Source: Burkholderia cepacia GG4
Lineage (GTDB): Bacteria; Pseudomonadota; Gammaproteobacteria; Burkholderiales; Burkholderiaceae
Length of the DNA stretch: 64,000 bases
Assembly (NCBI RefSeq): GCF_000292915.1
Contig: NC_018514.1
Coordinates: forward strand, 2,108,001 to 2,172,000
Direction of reading: 5' to 3'
Shown here: piece by piece, positions 21,224 to 28,759 of the stretch
How positions within the stretch are numbered: position 1 is the stretch's first letter
How the letters are laid out: each line of letters starts with the position of its first letter
Notes under the pieces: model-generated
Database searches by the model: none
Seen by the model: only the letters and a program-made list of their open reading frames with translations
What the model was told of the DNA's origin: nothing
Made by a program: the position numbers and the translations under genes

Positions 21224-21240
21224 CGTCTCAACTTGAGACG
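21224..21240. promoter_or_regulatory. Palindromic activator site (UAS), porin copy
   Basis: Arms CGTCTCAA and TTGAGACG around a central C: a perfect 8-base dyad containing the TCTCAA-N-TTGAGA core also found at 13064-13076. It is about 120 bases upstream of the porin sigma-54 box, a normal enhancer distance. Confidence 0.7.
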
Positions 21241-21358
21241 CGACATGCGACACGCGATGCGAATTGCTACGCGGTTGACGCGCGATCAAGCGTGAATCGA
21301 TGGCGACACCCGGATGAAATGGAACGCCGCCGGCATAGGGCGGTCTTGAAACGGGTGA

Positions 21359-21375
21359 TGGCATGCCATCTGCTT
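21359..21375 (+). promoter_or_regulatory. Sigma-54 promoter of the porin gene
   Basis: TGGCAT, GCCAT, CTGCTT: GG (21360-21361) and GC (21372-21373) are ten bases apart. Predicted start near 21385, leaving a leader of about 60 bases. Confidence 0.7.
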
Positions 21376-21447
21376 ATCGAAGGTCACGCGTAGCCCAGGC
21401 CGCGCGCAGGACCATCGACCGTTTCATCTTTCGAGCCCGCATCCCAC

Positions 21448-22587
21448 ATGAAAAAAGCATCCATTATCCTGTCGGCAGGATTCCTGATCGGTTGCGCGAA
21501 CGCGCACGCACAAAGTTCCGTCCTGCTGTTCGGCGTCCTCGACGAAGGCATCAACTACACGAGCAATGTCGGCGGGAAGTCGTCATGGCAGATGGCGAGC
21601 GGCGATCTCTCGACGAGCCGCTGGGGAATCAAGGGCAACGAGGATCTCGGCGGCGGACTGCACGCGATCTTCGATCTGGAGAGCGGCTTCGCGATCGAAA
21701 GCGGCCAGCTCGGCTACGGCGGCCGCCTGTTCGGCTTCCAGTCGTATGTCGGTCTGCAGTCGGACCGACTCGGCACGCTGACGCTCGGCCGCCAGTTCGA
21801 CACCGTGTCCGACACGATCGGGCCGCTGACCGCGAACGGCAGCTGGGCCGGCTTCCTGTTCTCGCATCCGCTCGACAACGACAACACCGATGCGTCGTTC
21901 CACGCGAACAATGCGGTGAAATACACGAGCCCTGCGTTCGGCGGCTTCTCGGGCACGGTGATGTACGGGCTGAGCAACCTGGCGGGCGGCTTCACACAGA
22001 ACCGGATGCTCGGCGTCGGCCTGAACTACACGTACCAGACGCTGTCGGTCGCCGCCGTCTATGAAAATCTGTCGCACCCCGGCACCACGGCGGGCGGCGC
22101 ACTGACGCCGGACGACACGGATTTCGTCGCGGGCAACCAGAAGATCTACGGGATCGGCGTGAACTACGGGATCGGCCCCGCGACGATCGGCGCGGTCTAT
22201 TCGCACGTGAACGTCGGCCAGCCCGATGCGTCGCTTTATGCGGGCAGCCTCGGCCTCGCGAACGCGCGGCTCACGTTCGACAATTTCGAAGTCAGCGCGA
22301 AGTACAACATCACGCCGGCCGTTCTCGTCGGCGGCATGTACACGTACACGCGCGGCGGCCTCGATCAGGCCGGCGCGAAGTCGTCGCTGCACTGGAACCA
22401 GTTCGGCGCGATGGCGCAGTACGTGCTGTCGAAGCGCACGTCGGTCTATACGCAGGTGGCGTATCAACTGGTGGGCGGCAGCGCGACCGGCACGCCGCTC
22501 GACGGCGGGCTCGTGCCCGGCTCGCCCGGCGCATCGTCGAACGGACACCAGCTCGTCGCGCGCGTCGGGATCAATCACACGTTCTGA
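21448..22587 (+). CDS. Gram-negative porin, probably amine-inducible
   Basis: 379-residue outer-membrane trimeric porin of the Burkholderia OmpC-like family. The signal peptide MKKASIILSAGFLIGCANAHA is followed by strands such as SSVLLFGVLDEGINYTSN, the STSRWGIKG motif and the C-terminal VGINHTF ending in Phe. The sigma-54 box and palindrome upstream tie it to the QHNDH regulon, so it may admit the amine substrate to the periplasm. Selectivity cannot be read from sequence. Confidence 0.92.
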   Translation: MKKASIILSAGFLIGCANAHAQSSVLLFGVLDEGINYTSNVGGKSSWQMASGDLSTSRWGIKGNEDLGGGLHAIFDLESGFAIESGQLGYGGRLFGFQSYVGLQSDRLGTLTLGRQFDTVSDTIGPLTANGSWAGFLFSHPLDNDNTDASFHANNAVKYTSPAFGGFSGTVMYGLSNLAGGFTQNRMLGVGLNYTYQTLSVAAVYENLSHPGTTAGGALTPDDTDFVAGNQKIYGIGVNYGIGPATIGAVYSHVNVGQPDASLYAGSLGLANARLTFDNFEVSAKYNITPAVLVGGMYTYTRGGLDQAGAKSSLHWNQFGAMAQYVLSKRTSVYTQVAYQLVGGSATGTPLDGGLVPGSPGASSNGHQLVARVGINHTF

Positions 22588-22598
22588 CCGGGCGCACC

Positions 22599-22629
22599 GC
22601 GTGCCGCGCCGGCAACGTGCGCGGCACGC
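22599..22629. terminator. Hairpin between porin and DUF2970 genes
   Basis: Perfect 11-base stem (GCGTGCCGCGC with GCGCGGCACGC) and a 9-base loop between convergent genes. No U-run on either side; probably a shared transcription-end structure. Confidence 0.55.
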
Positions 22630-22636
22630 GAAACGC

Positions 22637-22840
22637 TCAGAACCCCTGCATCGTCACCGTCGGATCGACGACCAGATGGACGACGCCGTAGATCACCGCG
22701 CCGACCAGCGCCGCGAGCACGAGCGCGACGAACGGCAGCAGCGTGAAGTTGACGTTCGCGAGATCGGACGCGTGCGCCTTGCTGTTGCGCACGCCGAAGA
22801 AACTCCACAGAACCAGGCGAATCATGCTGAACAGTTTCAT
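22637..22840 (-). CDS. DUF2970-type small membrane protein
   Basis: 67 residues with the N-terminal SFFGVRNSKAHASDL motif and one C-terminal transmembrane helix (LLPFVALVLAALVGAVIYGVV), the pattern I associate with DUF2970 proteins of beta-proteobacteria. Function unknown. A clear AAAGGAG RBS precedes the ATG. It is convergent with the porin gene and 132 bases from the flavoenzyme gene start-to-stop, apparently alone. Confidence 0.75.
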   Translation of the reverse strand: MKLFSMIRLVLWSFFGVRNSKAHASDLANVNFTLLPFVALVLAALVGAVIYGVVHLVVDPTVTMQGF

Positions 22841-22972
22841 GACGTTGCTCCTTTCCTTTATCGGTTGACGCTATCGTCGATCCGACAGGTCTCCGGAAAA
22901 AGAAGCAGTTGCGCGCTGCTTTTGCGCAGCACGCGTTGTGCGACCGCGTGTCGCAGGCAGGTCGCATGCGCG

Positions 22973-25231
22973 TCAGCGGTCGAGCACCAGCGGCTCCGCG
23001 GCCACTTCGGCGGGCCGGGCGACGCACAGCAGCGCGCAGCCAGGCTCGATCGCCGCATCGGGTGACTGCACGTAATCGATCGCGCCGGACAGCACGCGCG
23101 TCGCGCACGTGCCGCACGAACCGGACCGGCAATCGGACGGCACCGCCACGCCCTGGCCTTCGGCGAATTCGAGCAGCGTGCCGTCGGCGGGCGTCCATGC
23201 GGCGTCACGCCCGGTGCGGCGGAACACGACGGGCACGCTAGCCACCGCCGGCGCTGCCACCGTGCGGTCCGCGCTGCGCGCGACGCTCGACGGCCCGAAT
23301 GCCTCGAAGCGGATGCGTTCGTCCGGCACGTTCAGCGCGCGCAATCCGTCGTACAAATCGCGCATGAACGCGGACGGCCCGCACAGGTAGAAGTCGTAGT
23401 CGTCGAACGACAGTAGACGCTTCAGTTGCGCGATGTCGATGCGGCCCGGCCGCGCCGCGCCGTCGCGCTGCGGCTGGCTGTCGAACCAGTGCAGCGCGAC
23501 GCGTGCGTCGGCGTCCGCGATGCGCGTCAGCTCCGTCGCGAACGGCCGGTCGGCCGTATCGCGCGCCCCGTGCACGAACACGACGCGGCGTGACGGTACG
23601 TCGTCGGCCAGCGCGCGACGCAGTATCGCGATCATCGGCGTGATGCCGATACCGGCCGACACCAGCACGGCCGGGCGCGGGCTCGCGACGTCGAACGTGA
23701 AGCGGCCGCGCGGCATCTGCGCATCGAGCGTCATACCGGCACGCGCGTGGTCGTGCAGCCATGCCGACACGCGCCCTTCGCGCTTCACGGTGATCCGGTA
23801 ATGCGCAGCGCCGGGCGCATCGGACAGCGTGTAGCTGCGGATCGTCGGTGCATCGCTGTCCGGCAGCACGACGCGCAGCGTCAGATGCTGCCCGGCTTCG
23901 TATGCCGGCAACGCGCGGCCGTCCGCCGGTTCGAAATGGAACGAGCGGATATCGCGCGCTTCGTCGACGATCTTCGCGATGCGTACCGGGCACCAGATCG
24001 AGGGCGCTGTCGATGTCGATGTCGATGTCGATGTCGATGTCGATGTCGATGTCGATGTCGATGTCGATGCCGCTGTCGATGCCGGTGCCGGTGCCGGTGC
24101 CGGTGCCGGTGCCGATGCCGATGCCGGTGCCGCTGTCGATGCCGCTGTCGATACCGCTGTCGATGCCGGTGCCGGTGCCGGTGCCGGTGCCGGTGCCGAT
24201 GCCGATGCCGATGCCGAGACAGATGCCGCCGCCCCACCCACGCTCGCCGCCCCCGCCATCCCCGCAAACTGCGGTGCCGGCTCGACCGCCGACCACCGGA
24301 ACGGCAGCACGGCGCGCGTGCGCCGCACTTCATGCACATGAAACCGCACGACCCGCTGCGCGCCGTCGAACGACGCGACGAGCGGCCCGTCCCACACGAT
24401 CTCCGCGTGCGCGGCGACATACAGCAGGTCGCCGCTGTCGAAATCGACGAACAGCAGCCCCGCGCGCGAATCGTGCTGCAGGTTGCCGAGCGTGTTGAAG
24501 AAGCGGTTGCCGCTGAAGTCCGGCGTCGTCAGCGTGTACGCATCGTCGACCCGCACGAAGCCCGGCATGCCGCCGCGATGCGACACGTCAGCGCCGCGCG
24601 CGGCGCCCGCACCGGCCGACGTGTTCGCGCTCGCGACGAAGAACGTATCGGCCTGCGCGAGCAGCGCCCGATCCGCGTCGCTCAGCCGGTCCGACACGCC
24701 GGACGCAGCGGCCCCTGCCGACGCCCCGCCTTCGGGCGGCACGAACGTCGGCCTGCGGCCCTGGATGTACTTCGCGCAGTTGCCGAAGCTCTGCTCGACC
24801 GCGATCGTCATCGCGCCACCGTCGACCGCGCGCACGACGCCGTTCACCCGATTGCGCCGGCGCGTATCGAACTCGATCCCGAGCCCGCCGAGCGACGCCC
24901 CGGGCTGCCACGCGCCGGCCAGCGGATCGCCCGGCAGCGCGTCGCCGCCGATGCGCAGCGTGCGCTCGTCCGGCGTCGACACGAAGCCGGGCATCCCGAC
25001 CCGCAGCGTCGCCCACGGCTGGCCGTGCGCGTCGACGCCACCCAGCACGAAGAACGGCAGCTGCGCGAAAAACGTCCGGTGCTGGTCCGGCATGAAGCGC
25101 CGGATCCCGCGCCGGCCGGCCGCGCCCGCGGCCTCCGTCACGCCCGCGCGCTGTTGCACGGCGAGCTCGCCCGCATGAAACGGCGCAACCTCGAGTTCCC
25201 AGCCCGGCACGGCGGCGGTCGGCGCGGTCAT
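22973..25231 (-). CDS. PNPOx-like domain fused to FAD/2Fe-2S reductase
   Basis: 752-residue fusion. Residues about 20-335 form pyridoxamine-phosphate-oxidase-like (FMN split-barrel) modules (FFVLGGVDAHGQPWATLR, NRFFNTLGNLQHDSRAGLLFVDF). A low-complexity Ala/Ser/Thr/Pro linker follows (about 340-415). Then comes a ferredoxin-NADP reductase-type FAD/NAD module (IRSYTLSDA, GIGITPM, FYLCGPSAFM) and a C-terminal plant-type 2Fe-2S domain with C701, C706, C709 and C736. It should carry NAD(P)H electrons to the split-barrel domain or a partner. The linker is encoded by tandem GTCGAT hexamers. RBS GGGAG; it lies 39 bases after the GST gene in one operon. Confidence 0.85.
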   Translation of the reverse strand: MTAPTAAVPGWELEVAPFHAGELAVQQRAGVTEAAGAAGRRGIRRFMPDQHRTFFAQLPFFVLGGVDAHGQPWATLRVGMPGFVSTPDERTLRIGGDALPGDPLAGAWQPGASLGGLGIEFDTRRRNRVNGVVRAVDGGAMTIAVEQSFGNCAKYIQGRRPTFVPPEGGASAGAAASGVSDRLSDADRALLAQADTFFVASANTSAGAGAARGADVSHRGGMPGFVRVDDAYTLTTPDFSGNRFFNTLGNLQHDSRAGLLFVDFDSGDLLYVAAHAEIVWDGPLVASFDGAQRVVRFHVHEVRRTRAVLPFRWSAVEPAPQFAGMAGAASVGGAAASVSASASASAPAPAPAPAPASTAVSTAASTAAPASASAPAPAPAPAPASTAASTSTSTSTSTSTSTSTSTSTAPSIWCPVRIAKIVDEARDIRSFHFEPADGRALPAYEAGQHLTLRVVLPDSDAPTIRSYTLSDAPGAAHYRITVKREGRVSAWLHDHARAGMTLDAQMPRGRFTFDVASPRPAVLVSAGIGITPMIAILRRALADDVPSRRVVFVHGARDTADRPFATELTRIADADARVALHWFDSQPQRDGAARPGRIDIAQLKRLLSFDDYDFYLCGPSAFMRDLYDGLRALNVPDERIRFEAFGPSSVARSADRTVAAPAVASVPVVFRRTGRDAAWTPADGTLLEFAEGQGVAVPSDCRSGSCGTCATRVLSGAIDYVQSPDAAIEPGCALLCVARPAEVAAEPLVLDR
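24005..24220. repeat. Hexanucleotide tandem repeat in the reductase linker
   Basis: Ten perfect GTCGAT units (24009-24068) followed by about 25 degenerate units of type GCCGGT/GCCGAT/GCTGTC. On the coding strand the array encodes (Ser-Thr)n and (Pro-Ala)n dipeptides. A unit of six means copy-number change keeps the reading frame and alters linker length by two residues per step. Confidence 0.92.
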
Positions 25232-25270
25232 CGTGTTCTCCCGGTAAAGGCGTGTCGTGGCGGCAACGCG

Positions 25271-25915
25271 TCAGGCGGCGAGCAGGCCGGCGCGGGTCGG
25301 CGGCATGCCGACGAAGCCCGGCAACGCCGCGACGCGCGCGAGCCACGCCCGCAGGTGCGGATACGGGTCGAGCGACACGCCGCCTTCCGGCGCATGCGCA
25401 ATGTACGTGTACGCGGCGATATCGGCGACCGTCGGCTGCGCGCCCGCGGCGAACGGCTTGCCGGCCAGTTCGCGGTCGATCACGTCGAGCACCTTCGCGG
25501 CCGTGCGCTTGGCCGCCTCCGGGTCGAGCGGCGCGCCGAACACGGTCACGAGCCGCGCCGCGGCGGGACCCGCTGCGATCGGCCCGGCCGCGTACGACAG
25601 CCAGCGCTGCACGACCGCCGCGCCAACCGGATCGTCGGGCAGCCAGTGCGCGTCGCCGTAGCGCTTCGCGAGATAGACGAGGATCGCGTTCGAATCGGCG
25701 AGCACGGTGCCGCCGTCGTCGATCACCGGCACCTGGCCGAGCGGATTGAGCGCGAGGAATGCCGGTTCGCGCTGCGCGCCGGCCGCGAGGTCGACGTCGA
25801 CGGTCTCGAACGGCAGCCCGAGCAGCGACAGGAACAGCCGGACCCGATGCGCGTGCCCCGACAGCGGGAACGAATAGACACGAATCGGACGGGCGGGTTT
25901 GCTGGCGGCGGACAT
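25271..25915 (-). CDS. Glutathione S-transferase family protein
   Basis: 214 residues: N-terminal thioredoxin-like domain (VYSFPLSGHAHRVRLFLSLLG, then NPLGQVPVIDDGG and LADSNAILVYLA, the glutathione-contact motifs) and an alpha-helical C-terminal domain with PTVADIAAYTYI. The usual catalytic Ser is most likely S19 or a neighbour. RBS CCAGGAG. It leads the two-gene operon with the PNPOx/reductase fusion and is divergent from a LysR gene, suggesting a detoxification or electrophile response; the substrate is unknown. Confidence 0.9.
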   Translation of the reverse strand: MSAASKPARPIRVYSFPLSGHAHRVRLFLSLLGLPFETVDVDLAAGAQREPAFLALNPLGQVPVIDDGGTVLADSNAILVYLAKRYGDAHWLPDDPVGAAVVQRWLSYAAGPIAAGPAAARLVTVFGAPLDPEAAKRTAAKVLDVIDRELAGKPFAAGAQPTVADIAAYTYIAHAPEGGVSLDPYPHLRAWLARVAALPGFVGMPPTRAGLLAA

Positions 25916-25997
25916 GGAAAGGCTCCTGGATCTTGCGCCGCCGGGAATCGGCGACGAACGGCCCCAGCGTAGCGCTCGCCGTACGCACGCAGAAGAC

Positions 25998-26020
25998 GGA
26001 TAATCGCTGAAACATTATCC
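25998..26020. promoter_or_regulatory. Inverted repeat between GST and LysR genes
   Basis: GGATAAT and ATTATCC, perfect 7-base arms nine bases apart, 22 bases before the LysR start. This AT-rich dyad in the divergent promoter is a candidate LysR operator controlling both directions. Confidence 0.5.
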
Positions 26021-26041
26021 TTTCTCATAGGACAATCGACG

Positions 26042-26995
26042 ATGGCCGACCTGCGCGACGTGAACCTGAACCGGCTGGCGATCTTCGTCGCGGTGGTCGA
26101 TGCCGGCTCGCTGACGGCCGCCGCCGAACGGCTCGGCCTCGCGAAGACGGTCGTCAGCACCCACATGCAGCGCCTCGAATCCGAGGTCGGCGCGAACCTG
26201 CTGGTGCGCACCACGCGGCGCCTGAGCGTGACCGACGCGGGGCGCGCGTTCTACGACGCGTGCCGCGACATCGTGCGCGCGACCGAAAGCGCGCTCGACG
26301 CCGTGTCGTCCGACGCGGGGCCGCTGCGCGGCACGCTGCGCGTGAGCGTGCCGATCGACTACGGCGCGCTGGTCGTCGCGCCGGCCGTCGTCGCGCTGCG
26401 CGACGCGCATCCGGGGCTCGATGTCGAACTGATCGCGAACGACCGCATCGTCGATCTGGTCGCGGACAACCTCGACGTCGCGATCCGCATCGGCCGGCTC
26501 GCGGATTCGAACTATCGCGCGGTGCAGCTCGGCGAGTACGAGAAATGGCTGGTCGCGAGCCCCGCGTTCGTCGCGCGGCATGGCCTGCCGCGCGATCCGG
26601 ACGCGCTCGCCGCGCTGCCGTTCGTGATGCTGTCGACGCTGTCGCGCCCGCATACGGTCGAACTCGACCACACGAGCGGCGACCATGCGTCGGTGCGCTG
26701 CGTCGCGCCGGTCGTGTCGAACACCGCGACGGCATGCCGCGCGATCGCACTCGCGGGCGGCGGCTTCGGGCTCTTGACGGATTTCTCGATCGCGGAGGAC
26801 CTCGCGGCCGGCCGGCTCGTGCGGCTGCTGCCCGCCTGGCGCTCGGCGCCGGCCGGGATTCACGCGGTGTTTCCGTCGACGCGGCTGCCGTCGCCGAAGG
26901 TGCGCGCGTTCATCGACGCGATGAAGGCGAGGATCGGGGAGACGCGCGCCGCGCCGCCCGCGCGCGCGACGCGGGCGCGACGCGCCAGCGATTGA
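26042..26995 (+). CDS. LysR-family transcriptional regulator
   Basis: 317 residues: N-terminal winged HTH (LNRLAIFVAVVDAGSLTAAAERLGLAKTVVSTHMQRLE) and a periplasmic-binding-like effector domain (RGTLRVSVPIDYGALVVAPAV onward). Belongs to the group with single-residue-type DNA-binding and short effector sites seen in solitary Burkholderia LysRs. Divergent from the GST/reductase operon with a 7-base inverted repeat between them, so it probably regulates that operon. The C-terminus is an Arg/Ala-rich tail. Confidence 0.9.
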   Translation: MADLRDVNLNRLAIFVAVVDAGSLTAAAERLGLAKTVVSTHMQRLESEVGANLLVRTTRRLSVTDAGRAFYDACRDIVRATESALDAVSSDAGPLRGTLRVSVPIDYGALVVAPAVVALRDAHPGLDVELIANDRIVDLVADNLDVAIRIGRLADSNYRAVQLGEYEKWLVASPAFVARHGLPRDPDALAALPFVMLSTLSRPHTVELDHTSGDHASVRCVAPVVSNTATACRAIALAGGGFGLLTDFSIAEDLAAGRLVRLLPAWRSAPAGIHAVFPSTRLPSPKVRAFIDAMKARIGETRAAPPARATRARRASD

Positions 26996-27086
26996 CGGGT
27001 CAACCGCCCATCACATCAACTTCAAGATCGGATTGGGTCCTTGCCTGGCGTTCTTGCAGGCTCGGCCGACGCCCGGTCCGGACCGC

Positions 27087-27743
27087 CTACCCCGCTTCCC
27101 GCAACGTGCCCAGCAACACCCTCCTGCAGCTCGCGACCATCTGCGCCTCCGGATCGCGATACCCGGTGAGCAGCCACGCAGCGCCGACGTTCGTCATCGC
27201 GCCGACCAGCGCGAGCCCGATCAGCCGCTGCTCGGTGCGCTCGGCGGGCGTCACGGCCTCGCGCCCCGTGCCGATCGCCATGATCAGCTTGCCGAAGTCG
27301 ATCAGCATCCGCTGGTACGTCATGTCGGTATCCGCGCTCACGCCCATCACCTCGAGCAGCAGCACGCGGGCCGCGCACGGGTCGCGCAGGAACCCGAAGA
27401 ATGCCGCGAGCCCCGCGTCGACGCTTTCGCGCAGATCGCCGCCGCGCTCGGCCACCGCCCGCGCGACCGCGTCGTGCAGTTGCTGCGCGTGATGCAGGTA
27501 GGTGCAGCGCAGCAGATCCTCGGTACTGTCGAACGCCGCGTAGAAATAGCGGTCGTTCAGTTTCGCCTCCTGGCAGATCGACCGTACGGTCGCCTTGCGG
27601 AAGCCGACCGTGCCGAACACGCGCGTCGCCGCGCGGATCAGTGCATCGCGCCGCTCGGCGGCCCGCACCTCGGGCGCCACGCCGCCGTACGCCCGGCCCC
27701 GTTTTTCCGTTTCGAGTGCTTTCTCCATTTCGCTATTTGACAT
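27087..27743 (-). CDS. TetR-family regulator
   Basis: 218 residues with a TetR HTH near 30-80 (RRDALIRAATRVFGTVGFRKATVRSICQEAKLNDRYFYAAF) and an all-helical ligand domain. It is divergent from the SDR/monooxygenase/hydrolase operon, and the operon's -35 box overlaps its start codon. A dyad over the -10 suggests that it represses the operon and possibly itself. Confidence 0.9.
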   Translation of the reverse strand: MSNSEMEKALETEKRGRAYGGVAPEVRAAERRDALIRAATRVFGTVGFRKATVRSICQEAKLNDRYFYAAFDSTEDLLRCTYLHHAQQLHDAVARAVAERGGDLRESVDAGLAAFFGFLRDPCAARVLLLEVMGVSADTDMTYQRMLIDFGKLIMAIGTGREAVTPAERTEQRLIGLALVGAMTNVGAAWLLTGYRDPEAQMVASCRRVLLGTLREAG

Positions 27744-27767
27744 CAGGACACCCGAAAACTAAAGTGG
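27739..27767 (+). promoter_or_regulatory. Sigma-70-type promoter of the SDR operon
   Basis: TTGACA (27739-27744), a 17-base spacer and TAAAGT (27762-27767): perfect -35, good -10. Start near 27774, 59 bases before the SDR gene. Confidence 0.7.
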
Positions 27768-27785
27768 TGACGAACAACACCACAA
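27766..27785. promoter_or_regulatory. Candidate TetR operator
   Basis: GTGGTG, eight bases, CACCAC: a dyad that covers the end of the -10 box and the predicted start site. A repressor bound here would block the SDR operon promoter directly. Confidence 0.55.
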
Positions 27786-27832
27786 TAGGCGCGCCGCCGG
27801 CGCAGCGCAAGCGGAACGGGAGGAACGACGAA

Positions 27833-28759
27833 ATGAAGGGTTTTTCCGGCAAGGTCGCCGCGATCACGGGCGCCGGTTCGGGCATGGGCCGCAGCCTCGC
27901 GGTCGAGCTGGCGCGGCGCGGCTGCGAGGTCGCGCTCGCCGACGTCAACGATGTCGGGCTCGCGGGCACGGCGGCCGCGTGCGCGAAGCACGGCGTGCGC
28001 ACGAGCACGCGAAGGCTCGACGTCGCCGACCGCGACGCGGTGTTCGCGTGGGCCGATTTCGTGCGCGCCGAACACGGCAAGGTCAACCTGATCTTCAACA
28101 ACGCGGGCGTGTCGCTGGCCGCGAGCGCCGAGACCGCGCGCATCGCCGATCTCGAATGGATCGTCGGCATCAACTTCTGGGGCGTCGTGCACGGCACCCA
28201 GGCGTTCCTGCCGCATCTGCGCGCGTCGGGCGACGGTCACGTGGTCAACACGTCGAGCCTGTTCGGGATCGTCGCGATGCCGACGCAGAGTGCGTACAAC
28301 GCGACCAAGTTCGCGGTGCGCGGCTTCACCGAAGCGCTGCGGATGGAGCTCGAACTCGACGGCGCGCCGGTGAGCGCGACCTGCGTGCATCCGGGCGGCG
28401 TCGCGACCAGCATCGTCGACGCGAGCCGCGTCGACGCCAGCATCCATGCGCTCACGGGCCAGGACGAAGCGACCCATCGCCGCCAGGCGAACCGCCTGAT
28501 CAACGCGACGACGGCCGACGATGCCGCGCGGCAGATTCTCGCCGGCGTCGAGCGCAATGCGCGCCGCGTGCTGGTCGGCGCCGATGCGCGCCGCCTCGAC
28601 AAGCTCGCGCGCCTGCTCGGCGCCGGCTACCAGCGGCTGATGCTGCGTCACGTGCGCCGCGCACGCGCACGCAACCTCCGCCCGAAGGAAGTCCCCGTGG
28701 GAGAACGTGCGCATGCCCCCGCTACGCTCCCGACCACGCCGACCAAGGATCTCGCATGA
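27833..28759 (+). CDS. Short-chain dehydrogenase/reductase
   Basis: 308-residue classical SDR: cofactor motif TGAGSGMG (about 12-19), NNAG, catalytic Ser in NTSSLFG and YNATK (Tyr/Lys). A C-terminal tail of about 40 residues is Arg-rich. Start after GGGAGG. It is the first gene of the operon and its stop overlaps the start of the monooxygenase gene (ATGA). In related gene sets an SDR supplies or removes a ketone/alcohol next to a Baeyer-Villiger enzyme. Confidence 0.9.
   Translation: MKGFSGKVAAITGAGSGMGRSLAVELARRGCEVALADVNDVGLAGTAAACAKHGVRTSTRRLDVADRDAVFAWADFVRAEHGKVNLIFNNAGVSLAASAETARIADLEWIVGINFWGVVHGTQAFLPHLRASGDGHVVNTSSLFGIVAMPTQSAYNATKFAVRGFTEALRMELELDGAPVSATCVHPGGVATSIVDASRVDASIHALTGQDEATHRRQANRLINATTADDAARQILAGVERNARRVLVGADARRLDKLARLLGAGYQRLMLRHVRRARARNLRPKEVPVGERAHAPATLPTTPTKDLA

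Larger units (their letters stand above)
21119..21447. other. Porin upstream region with enhancer and sigma-54 promoter
   Basis: 329 bases between qhpG and the porin gene. No small gene is visible; the stretch holds a 17-base palindrome and a sigma-54 box, so the porin is probably separately transcribed but co-regulated with qhp. Confidence 0.55.

Noticed and set aside
24005..24220. CRISPR-like array
   Set aside because: Six-base units without spacers and inside a coding sequence; this is a microsatellite.
23747..25972. 741-codon plus-strand frame rich in Cys-Arg repeats
   Set aside because: Antisense reading of the hexamer repeat in the reductase fusion gene.
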